From Chromatocurvus halotolerans (GTDB taxonomy: Bacteria > Pseudomonadota > Gammaproteobacteria > Pseudomonadales > Halieaceae): DNA of 64,000 bases. The notes beneath the pieces are model-generated. The model was given only the letters and a program-made list of their open reading frames with translations. It was not told the DNA's origin and did not search any database. The stretch is from positions 62,001 through 126,000 of the forward strand of contig NZ_SLWX01000005.1 of NCBI RefSeq assembly GCF_004340525.1. Reading direction: 5' to 3'. Each line of letters begins with the position of its first letter. Within the stretch, counting starts at the first letter, position 1. This document shows, in pieces, positions 55,511-63,529 of the stretch. Made by a program: the position numbers and the translations under genes.

Positions 55511-56107
55511 ATGAAGCAACTGCTGGAATTCGTGCCGATCGCCCTGTTTTTCATCGTCTACCAGCTCGACGGGGAGACGCTGGCAATCGGCGGCTGGTCG
55601 CATGTTGTCGACGGCATCTATACGGCGACCGCGGTATTGATCGCCGCTACCGCGGTACAGGTGGTGGTGGCATCGTACCTTGCCCGCCGGCTGGACAAGC
55701 GCTCGGCGTGGACGCTGCTGGCTGTCGCCGTATTTGGCGGCGCCACGCTGATTCTCCGCGACCAGACGTTTATCCAGTGGAAGCCGACCATCTTCAACTG
55801 GGCCCTGGCCCTCGCCTTCACCGCCTTTCACTTTATCGGTGATCGCAACCTGATGGAGCGCACGCTCGGCGCACAGCTGCAGCTGCCGAAGGCGGTGTGG
55901 ACGCGGCTCAACGTGCTCTGGATCGCCAACTTCGCCATTGTCGGCGCACTCAACCTCTGGGTGGCCTATGGCTTCAGCGAGGCAACCTGGGTGAGCTACA
56001 AGCTGTACTCGGCCATTGGCTTCACGCTCCTGTTGACGGTGCTCACCGCCGTACTGGTCAGCCCGCATCTCAAACACGCTGAAACATCCAGCGGCGACAG
56101 CCGCTGA
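55511..56107 (+). CDS. yciB: Inner-membrane septation protein YciB (IspZ)
   Basis: A 198-residue membrane protein of the IspZ/YciB family, linked to cell-envelope and septum formation. It begins [20 protein letters not shown], the family's hallmark. About five hydrophobic helices follow, with conserved [27 protein letters not shown] and [24 protein letters not shown]. It is preceded by an AGGAAAC ribosome site and followed by yciI, 26 nt downstream, the same order as in other gammaproteobacteria (yciB-yciI). Confidence 0.95.
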   Translation: MKQLLEFVPIALFFIVYQLDGETLAIGGWSHVVDGIYTATAVLIAATAVQVVVASYLARRLDKRSAWTLLAVAVFGGATLILRDQTFIQWKPTIFNWALALAFTAFHFIGDRNLMERTLGAQLQLPKAVWTRLNVLWIANFAIVGALNLWVAYGFSEATWVSYKLYSAIGFTLLLTVLTAVLVSPHLKHAETSSGDSR

Positions 56108-56133
56108 TCCTGACGGCGCCGGAAGAGGACCGC

Positions 56134-56433
56134 ATGTACTACGCCATTATCGCCGAGGACGGCCCCGACAGCCTGGAAAAACGCCGGCAGACGCGGCCGG
56201 CCCACCTGCAGCGCATGCAGACGCTGGTGGATGCCGGTCGTGTTCTGGTGGCGGGCCCGCACCCGGCCATCGACAACCCGGATCCCGGTTCCGCGGGGTT
56301 CACCGGGAGCCTGATTGTTGCGGAATTCGACAGCCTCGAGGAGGCAAGGGCCTGGGCGAACGCCGATCCCTACGTGGAGGCCGGAATTTTCAGCCGGGTT
56401 ACCGTCAAACCCTTTGTTCCCGTTCTGCCCTGA
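56134..56433 (+). CDS. yciI: YciI family protein
   Basis: A 99-residue YciI/YCII-family protein with a ferredoxin-like fold. [41 protein letters not shown] and the C-terminal [18 protein letters not shown] are typical, including the His/Asp pair that often lines the pocket. Its enzymatic activity is unknown. The start has GAGGACCGC upstream. It sits 26 nt after yciB, so the pair forms an operon. Confidence 0.94.
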   Translation: MYYAIIAEDGPDSLEKRRQTRPAHLQRMQTLVDAGRVLVAGPHPAIDNPDPGSAGFTGSLIVAEFDSLEEARAWANADPYVEAGIFSRVTVKPFVPVLP

Positions 56434-56493
56434 AAGCGGCTCGCCATGCTATCCTTGCGCCGCTTTTCGACCCGCAAAGAGGATACATTACCG

Positions 56494-57186
56494 ATGTCTG
56501 CCCTGCGTTATCTGGTGTCTGCCCTGCGTTTGCTGGCCCTGGGCAGCCTGCTGTTCGGCGCCGCCGCCCAGGCCCAGAACACCGCCTATGTGAGCGATGA
56601 GGTGTTCATCGTCCTGCACGCCGGTCCCGGCACCAACTTCCGCTGGATCGCCAAGCTGAATCCCGGCACGGCGCTCACCCCCACCGGCACCGCGGAGGAT
56701 GGTGACTGGACAGAAGTCAGCACCCAGGCCGGAACCACCGGCTGGGTGCAGAGCGAATTTCTCAGTCAGGAAAAGCCGGCGCAGGTGCTGCTGCCGGAGG
56801 TGCAGCGCCGGCTGGCAACGCTGGAAGAGCGCAACGCTGAACTTCGCGTGGAGCTGGATGCCGCCTCGCAGGCGCGGGAGAACAACGCAGAGCTGGCAAG
56901 CACCACCCAGGCGGAGCTGCAGGCAACCGCCGAGGAGCTGGCGGCACTGAAGAAAACCTCAAGCCGGGCCATTCAGCTTGACACGGACAACCGTCGGCTG
57001 GTCGAGGATGTCGAGACGCTGCGCTCGGAGGTCGACATGCTCAAGGCCGACAACCAGCGGCTGTCGGAAAAGCTTCGCAGCGGTGCGTTCCTCGACGGTG
57101 CGCTGGCGGTATTGCTCGGTGTCGGCATAACGCTGGTCGTGCCCCGCCTCTGGCCACGCCGGCGCAGCAGTTCAAGCTGGGCCTGA
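56494..57186 (+). CDS. TIGR04211-type SH3 domain protein with C-terminal membrane helix
   Basis: A 230-residue YgiM-like envelope protein. A signal peptide ends near AAAQAQN (residue 28). A bacterial SH3 domain follows (VSDEVFIVLHAGPGTNFRWIAKLNPG, residues ~34-92). A long coiled coil comes next (about 95-195), then one transmembrane helix (AVLLGVGITLVVPRLW, about 203-218) and a basic tail. The topology suggests a periplasmic peptidoglycan-binding module anchored in the inner membrane. Residues 2-15 carry a near-duplicated heptad (SALRYLV/SALRLLA) from a 21-bp direct repeat. ATG 56494 is favoured over ATG 56446 because it leads straight into the signal peptide. Confidence 0.85.
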   Translation: MSALRYLVSALRLLALGSLLFGAAAQAQNTAYVSDEVFIVLHAGPGTNFRWIAKLNPGTALTPTGTAEDGDWTEVSTQAGTTGWVQSEFLSQEKPAQVLLPEVQRRLATLEERNAELRVELDAASQARENNAELASTTQAELQATAEELAALKKTSSRAIQLDTDNRRLVEDVETLRSEVDMLKADNQRLSEKLRSGAFLDGALAVLLGVGITLVVPRLWPRRRSSSSWA

Positions 57187-57225
57187 TTCACGCCGCCACG
57201 TCTCATGCCAAGGAAAAGAGTGTCC

Positions 57226-57810
57226 ATGCGAAAAATCCCGTTTCTGATGTCAACCCTGCTTGCCCTCGCGGTGTTCTGCGCGACGACGGCAAAGGCACAG
57301 ACACCACTGCCCAATCCGCAGGTGGTGATCGCCACCAACCACGGCAAGATTACCGTGCGCCTGTTTCGCGACAAGGCCCCGGTCACGGTAGAGAACTTTC
57401 TCGCCTATGTTGACGACGGCTTCTACGACGGCACGATCTTTCACCGCGTCATCGCGGACTTCATGATCCAGGGCGGGGGGTTCCTGCCGGACATGACGCA
57501 AAAGCCCACGCGCGACCCCATCGTGAATGAAAGCCGCAACCGCCTGCACAATGTGCGCGGCTCGATTGCCATGGCCCGCACCGGTGACCCGGATTCCGCC
57601 ACTGCCCAGTTCTTTATTAACCAGCGCACCAACCTGCGCCTTGACTGGAGTCCCGCGGAACCCGGGTATACGGTCTTCGGCGAGGTCACGGACGGCATGT
57701 CCGTGGTCGACTACATCACCACGGCGCCGGTGACGCGGGTCAACGGCATGAGTGACGTGCCGGAAGAGCCCGTGATCATCCAGTCCATACGCCGCAAGAG
57801 CCTGCTGTGA
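57226..57810 (+). CDS. ppiA: Periplasmic cyclophilin-type peptidylprolyl isomerase
   Basis: A 194-residue cyclophilin A-type PPIase with a signal peptide (FLMSTLLALAVFCATTAKAQ). Catalytic-site segments are VVIATNHGKITVRLF, DGTIFHRVIADFMIQGGGF (containing the FHRVI motif), RGSIAMARTGDPDSATAQFFIN and VFGEVTDGMSVVD. It helps fold periplasmic proteins by isomerising prolyl bonds. The start MRKIPFL is favoured because AAGGAAAAGAG precedes it by about 8 nt; MPRKRVS is 21 nt upstream. Its stop overlaps pdxJ. The symbol is by closest match; E. coli PpiB is the cytosolic paralogue. Confidence 0.92.
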   Translation: MRKIPFLMSTLLALAVFCATTAKAQTPLPNPQVVIATNHGKITVRLFRDKAPVTVENFLAYVDDGFYDGTIFHRVIADFMIQGGGFLPDMTQKPTRDPIVNESRNRLHNVRGSIAMARTGDPDSATAQFFINQRTNLRLDWSPAEPGYTVFGEVTDGMSVVDYITTAPVTRVNGMSDVPEEPVIIQSIRRKSLL

Positions 57811-58574
57811 CAGCGCTCAGCGTCAATCTCAACAAGATTGCCCTGATACGCAACTCCCGGGACACGCGCTCCCCGGATATCCCGGAGCATGCAAGAATCT
57901 GCATAGAGGCGGGCGCGGACGGCATCACCGTGCATCCACGGCCGGATCAGCGGCACATCCGCGTTGGGGACTGCCACGATCTTGCCGCCATGCTGACGGT
58001 CGAATTCAATATGGAGGGCAACCCCTTCGCGGGGCCACGTCGCAGTGACCGTCCCGGCGTTGGCGATTACCCGGGGTTCATGCCGCTGGTGCGCGAGCTG
58101 CGCCCGACCCAGGCCACCCTGGTGCCGGATGGCGACAATCAGCTGACCTCGGACCACGGTTTTGATCTGCGCCGGGATGGCGAGCGGGTCGCCGGGATTG
58201 TGGCGGAACTGCGCTCACTGGGCGTGCGCAGCAGCCTGTTCATGGATCCCGATCCCGACCAGATACGCCTCGCGGCTGATACCGGAGCCGACCGCATTGA
58301 ACTTTATACCGAGGGCTACGCAAAGGCCGTTGCCAGTCACACGGATGCCGCCGGCGTGCTCGAACAATATCGCAAGGCCGCGGCGCTGGCCGTGGAACTC
58401 GGTCTCGGCGTCAACGCCGGTCACGATCTCAACCTCCATAACCTGCCTGCCTTTGCCACCATACCGGGCCTGCTGGAAGTCTCCATCGGACACGCGTTCA
58501 CGGTGGATGCACTGCAGCTGGGGCTGGTGGAAACGGTAAAGGCTTACCAGCGGGCGCTGGGGAAAAGCGCCTGA
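57807..58574 (+). CDS. pdxJ: Pyridoxine 5'-phosphate synthase
   Basis: A 255-residue PdxJ, which condenses 1-deoxy-xylulose-5-phosphate with 3-amino-2-oxopropyl phosphate to form PNP, the vitamin B6 precursor. The start LSVNLNKIALIRNSR is a slight variant of the usual LGVNIDHVATLR. GADGITVHPRPDQRHI, VNAGHDLNLHNL and EVSIGHAFTVDALQLGL match family sites for phosphate and substrate. It starts with GTG 57807-57809, overlapping the cyclophilin stop (GTGA). In most gammaproteobacteria pdxJ follows recO, so this location next to a periplasmic PPIase is unusual. Confidence 0.94.
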   Translation: MTALSVNLNKIALIRNSRDTRSPDIPEHARICIEAGADGITVHPRPDQRHIRVGDCHDLAAMLTVEFNMEGNPFAGPRRSDRPGVGDYPGFMPLVRELRPTQATLVPDGDNQLTSDHGFDLRRDGERVAGIVAELRSLGVRSSLFMDPDPDQIRLAADTGADRIELYTEGYAKAVASHTDAAGVLEQYRKAAALAVELGLGVNAGHDLNLHNLPAFATIPGLLEVSIGHAFTVDALQLGLVETVKAYQRALGKSA

Positions 58575-58594
58575 CGGGCAGGCCGCCGACGGAT

Positions 58595-59293
58595 TCAACG
58601 GACAGTCCCGGTGGCATGCGTCGCTGCGGACTGATCGGCGATGTACACGCTGACCTGGCGAAACGCCGCGGACTCCTCGAGGTCCGGCCAGGTCGTGGCC
58701 TCGGCCTGAAACAGGGTGGTGTAGGGTGGAAAGTCGAAGTCCCTGACCCGCGAGTCTGCAAGCAGCACCCTTGGCGAGCGCTCCAGAAACCGCTCCAGAC
58801 AGCTCAGGTTGTCGCGATCGTAGAGGACGTCCGCCGCCGTGATCACATCAATGCTCCCCGGCACGTCTTCAAAAGCCGCGGCCAGCGTCAACTCGACCCC
58901 ATTCAGGGCAGCGTTCTCGGCGCAGGCGCGCAGTGCATGGGCATCGCTGTCACAGGCAATCACCTCGCGCGCACCGGCCAGCGCAGCCGCGATGGCGACC
59001 ACGCCACTGCCGCTGCCAAAGTCCAGCACCCGACGCCCCGCCACGTGCTGCGGGTTGCGCAGCAGCTCCGCCGCCAGCACCTGGCCGGAGGCCCAGCAGA
59101 ACACCCAGTACAGGGGGTCGTGCATGAGGTGGCGCACCGCATCGGGATCCAGCAGCTGCTGCGGATAATCGGCATTCAGCAGATACAGCGACAGACGCTC
59201 ACCCGTGAGCGGCAGCGCTGTGGCCTGCAGGCGGGCACCGGCGAGCACCGTCGGCAACAGCGCTGTCAGCTGGCAGTTGATGTTCCCATTCAT
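58595..59293 (-). CDS. Class I methyltransferase, ETF-beta lysine methyltransferase-like
   Basis: A 232-residue class I SAM-dependent methyltransferase of the small-protein type (METTL20/protein lysine). The region PLYWVFCWASGQVLAAELL precedes motif I LDFGSGSGVVAIAAA (about residues 91-105), then VIACDSDAHALRACAENAALNG. These match the family that methylates lysines of the electron-transfer flavoprotein beta subunit and ribosomal proteins such as L11. The target here is not known, and no etfB or prmA is nearby. It is divergent from rluA across a 48-bp gap and shares a 20-bp gap with pdxJ, which converges on it. Confidence 0.8.
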   Translation of the reverse strand: MNGNINCQLTALLPTVLAGARLQATALPLTGERLSLYLLNADYPQQLLDPDAVRHLMHDPLYWVFCWASGQVLAAELLRNPQHVAGRRVLDFGSGSGVVAIAAALAGAREVIACDSDAHALRACAENAALNGVELTLAAAFEDVPGSIDVITAADVLYDRDNLSCLERFLERSPRVLLADSRVRDFDFPPYTTLFQAEATTWPDLEESAAFRQVSVYIADQSAATHATGTVR

Positions 59294-59341
59294 CGCGGCA
59301 TGATACCGCCTTTACCTCCACTGCTCACCGCTGGAAACCCC

Positions 59342-60001
59342 ATGGAAATGCCGCCCTACCTGGTGCCTCACAGCAGCGAACCCATAGAGATTCTGTATGC
59401 CGATGCCGACCTGCTGCTGGTGCGCAAACCGGACCTGCTGCTGTCGGTCCCGGGCAGGCACCCGCTCAACCGGGACTGCCTGATCACGCGCCTGCAGGCA
59501 GACTACCCGTCGGCGCGCACGGTGCATCGCCTCGACCTCGACACCTCGGGCATAATGATCATCGCGCTGTCGGCACAGAGTCAGTCGGTGCTGGGCCGCC
59601 TGTTCCAGGAACGCCGCGTGTGCAAGGAATACGAGGCAGTGGTGTACGGGCAGGTGACGGCGGACAGCGGCGAAATCGACCTGCCGATTGCCCGCGACTG
59701 GGAAAACCGGCCACGACAGAAAATCTGCCGCAGGACCGGCAGACACGCGCTTACCCTCTACACGGTCACCGAGCGCCGCGACGACCGCACACGGCTGCTG
59801 CTGGAGCCGGTCACCGGACGCTCGCACCAGCTGCGTATCCATATGGCCAGCCTGGGCCACCCGATTCTCGGCTGTGACATGTACGCGCACCCGCAGGCAC
59901 TGGCCATGGCGTCACGTCTGCTGCTGCATGCCTCGCGCATCGCCTTTCCCCATCCGGTCACCGAGGAGTGGATGGATGTGAGCTGCCCACCCCCGTTCTG
60001 A
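59342..60001 (+). CDS. rluA: RluA-family rRNA/tRNA pseudouridine synthase
   Basis: A 219-residue pseudouridine synthase, the same length as E. coli RluA, which modifies 23S rRNA U746 and tRNA U32. HRLDLDTSGIMIIAL holds the catalytic Asp. The start LLLVRKPDLLLSVPGRHP, the WENRPRQKICRRTG segment and PVTGRSHQLRIHMASLGHPILGC are typical. There is no S4 domain, as in RluA proper. I placed the start at ATG 59342; ATG 59300 is also in frame and would add 14 residues. The gene is divergent from the methyltransferase. Dual 23S/tRNA specificity is inferred from similarity. Confidence 0.94.
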   Translation: MEMPPYLVPHSSEPIEILYADADLLLVRKPDLLLSVPGRHPLNRDCLITRLQADYPSARTVHRLDLDTSGIMIIALSAQSQSVLGRLFQERRVCKEYEAVVYGQVTADSGEIDLPIARDWENRPRQKICRRTGRHALTLYTVTERRDDRTRLLLEPVTGRSHQLRIHMASLGHPILGCDMYAHPQALAMASRLLLHASRIAFPHPVTEEWMDVSCPPPF

Positions 60002-60068
60002 CGCATCGGCGCATGGGCGGCCGCGCACAACTGGGCTAGACTAGTGAAAATCGCAGGGATGCTCCTCA

Positions 60069-60572
60069 GTGATAAGAAGCCATCGTTCCGACAATCGCGT
60101 TGTCATCATTGCCAAGCCCAACCACTCGTCCTCGTGGCGGGCCAACAAGCTGGCCCTCATGGCGCTGGCCATTCCGTCGCTCGGGGCGGCGCTGGGCTTC
60201 ACGGCGCTGGGCGCCTGGCCGGTTCTGCCGTTTGCGGGACTCGAGCTCGCCGCCCTGGGGTCCGCCCTGTACTACGTCAACTGGAAGCTCGAGTACCGCC
60301 AGGTCATCACCCTGAGCGAGGACAGCGTGCGCATCGACAAAGGCTATTACGCGCCCCGGCAGACATGGCAGTTCGACCGGCGTGAGGCGTCGCTGGCGGT
60401 GACACCGGAGGCCCACCCCTGGGAAGGGCCTGGCATGGCGCTGCACGACACCATCGACGCCGTGCCCGTGGGCGAATTCCTGAACCGCGAGGAGGCCCTG
60501 TCGCTGCTCTCCATGCTGCGCAAGGAGGTGCGCGTGGGCACCCACAGTGCGCGCACGCGGCTGTCAGTGTAA
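60069..60572 (+). CDS. DUF2244 family membrane protein
   Basis: A 167-residue protein with two transmembrane helices (about residues 28-48 and 52-70) and a C-terminal soluble part. The sequence NHSSSWRANKLALMALAIPSL at the start, then YYVNWKLEYRQVITL and VRIDKGYYAPRQTWQFDR, follows the DUF2244 pattern. The function is unknown; in other bacteria members are found near cytochrome oxidase assembly genes, which are absent here. The start is GTG 60069-60071, and no clear ribosome site is visible. A 67-bp gap follows rluA, so they may be cotranscribed. Confidence 0.85.
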   Translation: MIRSHRSDNRVVIIAKPNHSSSWRANKLALMALAIPSLGAALGFTALGAWPVLPFAGLELAALGSALYYVNWKLEYRQVITLSEDSVRIDKGYYAPRQTWQFDRREASLAVTPEAHPWEGPGMALHDTIDAVPVGEFLNREEALSLLSMLRKEVRVGTHSARTRLSV

Positions 60573-60609
60573 GCGCACCCCTGTGCCGGCGCCGCCCTGA
60601 CACCGGCGG

Positions 60610-60640
60610 TTGCGCGCCGGGCACCGCGCGGCGGTATAAT
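60610..60640 (+). promoter_or_regulatory. Candidate promoter of rimO
   Basis: A perfect -10 TATAAT lies at 60635-60640, 28 nt before the rimO start. TTGCGC at 60610-60615 is a possible -35, with a long 19-nt spacer. The surrounding gap holds nothing else. Confidence 0.55.
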
Positions 60641-60668
60641 CCGCGCTCATTTTTTCCGGACTCCCCTC

Positions 60669-61985
60669 ATGTCTAGCAACAAGGTCGGCTTCATCAGCCT
60701 GGGCTGCCCCAAGGCGCTGGTAGACTCCGAGCGCATACTCACGCAGCTCAAGCTGGACGGCTACGATATCGTCCCCACCTACGAGGACGCCGATGTGGTG
60801 GTGGTAAATACCTGCGGCTTCATCGACAGCGCCAAGCAGGAGTCTCTCGACGCCATCCACGAAGCGGTCAGCGAGAACGGCCGCGTGGTCGTCACCGGCT
60901 GCATGGGTACCGGCAGCGATGCCGAGACCATCAGGGAACGCTATCCCGGCGTGCTCAATGTGTCCGGCCCGGCGGCCTACGAGGAGGTGGTCTCCGCGGT
61001 GCACACCCACGTTCCCACAACCCGCGAGCACAACCCCTTCACCGATCTTGTCCCCGGCACGGGGCTGCGCCTGACGCCGCGCCACTACGCCTACCTGAAG
61101 ATCTCCGAGGGCTGCAACCACCGCTGCCGCTTCTGCATTATCCCCTCCATGCGTGGAGATCTCGTCAGCCGGCCCATCGGTGACGTGATGGCCGAGGCGG
61201 AGGGGCTGGTGCGCAGCGGCGTGCGCGAACTGCTGGTGATTTCCCAGGACACCAGCGCCTACGGCCTGGACCTGCGCTACCGCACCGGATTCTGGGACGG
61301 ACGCCCTCTGAAAACCGATTTCCTGTCACTGTGCTCGGCGCTGGGCGAACTCGGCGTCTGGGTCCGTCTGCACTACGTGTATCCCTACCCACACGTGGAC
61401 AAGGTGCTGCCGCTCATGGCGGAGGGAAAAATACTGCCCTATCTGGACATTCCCTTCCAGCACGGCAGTCCGGCGGTGCTAAGGCGCATGCGCCGTCCCG
61501 CCGCTGCGGAAAAGGTCCTCGACCGGATTCATGACTGGCGCCGGCAGTGCCCTGACCTGACCCTGCGCAGCACCTTCATTGTCGGATTCCCGGGTGAAAC
61601 CGAGGCGGAGTTCCAGGAACTGCTCGACTTTCTGCAGGAGGCACAGCTGGATCGCGTGGGCTGCTTTCAGTACTCGCCGGTGGCCGGCGCCGCCGCCAAC
61701 AACCTGCCGGACCCGGTGCCCGAGGCCGTCAAGCAGGAACGCTGGGAGCGCTTCATGGAAGTGCAGCAGGGAATATCGGCAACTCGCCAGGCGGCGAAGG
61801 TCGGTCGCTGGATCGAGGTATTGATTGACAGCGTTGATGACAGCGGCGCCACTGGCCGCTCCCGGGCCGATGCGCCGGAAATCGATGGCCTTGTGCATCT
61901 CGAGGGAGTGACCGGCCTGCAGCCCGGTGACATCGTCGAAGCGCAGGTAACGGCGGCGGATGAGTACGATCTGTGGGCCGGCTGA
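60669..61985 (+). CDS. rimO: Ribosomal protein S12 methylthiotransferase RimO
   Basis: A 438-residue radical-SAM enzyme that adds a methylthio group to Asp89 of ribosomal protein S12. The N-terminal MTTase domain has [17 protein letters not shown] with its Cys ligand, VNTCGFID and VTGCMG, the three Cys of the auxiliary cluster. The radical-SAM motif is CNHRCRFC, within [14 protein letters not shown] (about residues 148-155). A C-terminal TRAM domain follows. rsmE starts 7 nt after its stop, so the two are probably cotranscribed. The perfect TATAAT upstream suggests a separate promoter. MiaB is excluded by the S12-type N-terminal motif. Confidence 0.97.
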   Translation: MSSNKVGFISLGCPKALVDSERILTQLKLDGYDIVPTYEDADVVVVNTCGFIDSAKQESLDAIHEAVSENGRVVVTGCMGTGSDAETIRERYPGVLNVSGPAAYEEVVSAVHTHVPTTREHNPFTDLVPGTGLRLTPRHYAYLKISEGCNHRCRFCIIPSMRGDLVSRPIGDVMAEAEGLVRSGVRELLVISQDTSAYGLDLRYRTGFWDGRPLKTDFLSLCSALGELGVWVRLHYVYPYPHVDKVLPLMAEGKILPYLDIPFQHGSPAVLRRMRRPAAAEKVLDRIHDWRRQCPDLTLRSTFIVGFPGETEAEFQELLDFLQEAQLDRVGCFQYSPVAGAAANNLPDPVPEAVKQERWERFMEVQQGISATRQAAKVGRWIEVLIDSVDDSGATGRSRADAPEIDGLVHLEGVTGLQPGDIVEAQVTAADEYDLWAG

Positions 61986-61992
61986 GCGGACG

Positions 61993-62715
61993 GTGAACAT
62001 ACTGCTGTTTTCGCCGGAGGAGCGCATCGCGGGCTCCGCCCGAATCCGCCTCAGCGGGACGCGTGCAAGGCACCTTCGCGACGTTTTCGGGGCCACACCG
62101 GGCAAGCAGCTGCGGGCCGGGGAAATCGGTGGTGACATCGGTGAGGCCACGCTGGAATCCCTGGACAGCGACAGCGTGACGCTGCACTTCCGCGCGCAGC
62201 ACGCGCCGCCGGCCAAGCGTCCGCTGACCGTGGTTCTCGCGCTGCCGCGACCGAAAATGCTGCGCCGGATGCTGCGCACGGTCGCCGAAACCGGCGTGCG
62301 TGACCTGCATCTGGTGAATGCCCGGCGGGTCGAGAAAAGCTACTGGCAGTCGGGACTGCTCGATACCGCAACCCTCGAACAGTATCTGCTTTCCGGGCTG
62401 GAGCAGTCTATCGACAGCGTGCTGCCGGCGCTGCAGGTCCACCGCGGTTTCCGTCCCTTTGCCGAGGATCACCTGCCCGCCCTGGCGCGGGGCCGGCGTG
62501 CCCTGCTCGCTCACCCGGCGGCCACCCGTCCCTGCCCCGCTGACGGCGATACGGAGACGCTGCTGATGATCGGCCCCGAGGGCGGCTTTATTGACTACGA
62601 GGCAAGTCTCGCCCTGCGCGCCGGGCTGCTCCCGGTCAGCCTCGGAAGTCGCATTCTGCGTGCGGAGACCGCGCTGACCGCGCTGCTCGGGCGCTTCCTC
62701 GTGGCGCCCCGGTGA
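61993..62715 (+). CDS. rsmE: 16S rRNA m3U1498 methyltransferase RsmE
   Basis: A 240-residue SPOUT-class methyltransferase that methylates U1498 of 16S rRNA. An N-terminal PUA-like domain (RIRLSGTRARHLRDVFGATPG) precedes the knotted catalytic region with LIGPEGG-like MIGPEGGFIDYE and SLGSRILRAETALTALL, the SAM-binding site. GTG 61993 is favoured because MNILLFSPEE is the usual RsmE start; the same frame opens at ATG 61960 inside rimO. The gene follows rimO by 7 nt and converges with msrA across 4 nt. Confidence 0.95.
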   Translation: MNILLFSPEERIAGSARIRLSGTRARHLRDVFGATPGKQLRAGEIGGDIGEATLESLDSDSVTLHFRAQHAPPAKRPLTVVLALPRPKMLRRMLRTVAETGVRDLHLVNARRVEKSYWQSGLLDTATLEQYLLSGLEQSIDSVLPALQVHRGFRPFAEDHLPALARGRRALLAHPAATRPCPADGDTETLLMIGPEGGFIDYEASLALRAGLLPVSLGSRILRAETALTALLGRFLVAPR

Positions 62716-62719
62716 GGGA

Positions 62720-63376
62720 TCAGACCGCCAGGCCCGCCGGGCAGGTAACGCCGGTTCCTCCCAGCCCGCAGTAACCACCGGGGTTTTTCTCCAGGTATTG
62801 CTGGTGATAATCCTCAGCGTAGAAAAACGGCCCCGCCGGGGCAATTTCCGTGGTGATGTCGCCATAGCCGGCGGCACTCAGGGACGCCTGGAATGCCTCC
62901 CGCGACGCTTCTGCCTCTGCCTGCTGCTGGTCGTTCATGGTGTAGATGGCAGAGCGGTACTGGGTGCCGAGGTCGTTGCCCTGGCGCATGCCCTGGGTCG
63001 GGTCATGCCCTTCCCAGAAACTGCGCAGCAGTTCGGTATAGCTGATCTTCGCCGGATCGAACACCACCAGCACCGCCTCGGTGTGTCCGGTCTTGCCGGA
63101 ACATACCTCTCGGTAGGTGGGGTTGGGCGTGTAGCCGCCGGCGTAACCCGCCGCGGTGGTGTACACACCGGGCAGCTTCCAGAACAGGCGTTCTACGCCC
63201 CAGAAGCAGCCCATGCCAAACACCGCTTCCTGCAGCTCCGGTGCAAAGGGGCCGGCAAGGGGTGTGCCGAGCACCGCGTGCCGCTGTGGGACCTGCATGG
63301 CCTCGGTTCGACCGGGCAGGGCATCGTCCGGGCCCGGTATCGCGTGCTTGCGCCGGAATTCAAACAGTTTCGACAT
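62720..63376 (-). CDS. msrA: Peptide methionine sulfoxide reductase A
   Basis: A 218-residue MsrA that repairs oxidised methionine (S-sulfoxide). The catalytic [16 protein letters not shown] holds the nucleophilic Cys, and AGYAGG and [12 protein letters not shown] follow. A pair of Cys at the C-terminal end, in [16 protein letters not shown], would resolve the disulfide, as in other MsrA with thioredoxin recycling. An N-terminal extension ([23 protein letters not shown]) lies before the core. ATG 63374-63376 is the start, with GGAG 9 nt upstream. It is convergent with rsmE and divergent from the VWA gene. Confidence 0.96.
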   Translation of the reverse strand: MSKLFEFRRKHAIPGPDDALPGRTEAMQVPQRHAVLGTPLAGPFAPELQEAVFGMGCFWGVERLFWKLPGVYTTAAGYAGGYTPNPTYREVCSGKTGHTEAVLVVFDPAKISYTELLRSFWEGHDPTQGMRQGNDLGTQYRSAIYTMNDQQQAEAEASREAFQASLSAAGYGDITTEIAPAGPFFYAEDYHQQYLEKNPGGYCGLGGTGVTCPAGLAV

Positions 63377-63529
63377 GCGGGGTAACTCCATCATTGAGCG
63401 AACGGTATCTCCTGTCATTGTAATACGGCTGGGCGCGGGAAACAGGCCTGTGGCGGTTGGTATGGCCGCCCCTTCACTATACTATTTCCAACGCATTCAC
63501 GATCCGGAACCCGCCGGCAGCCGCTGACC

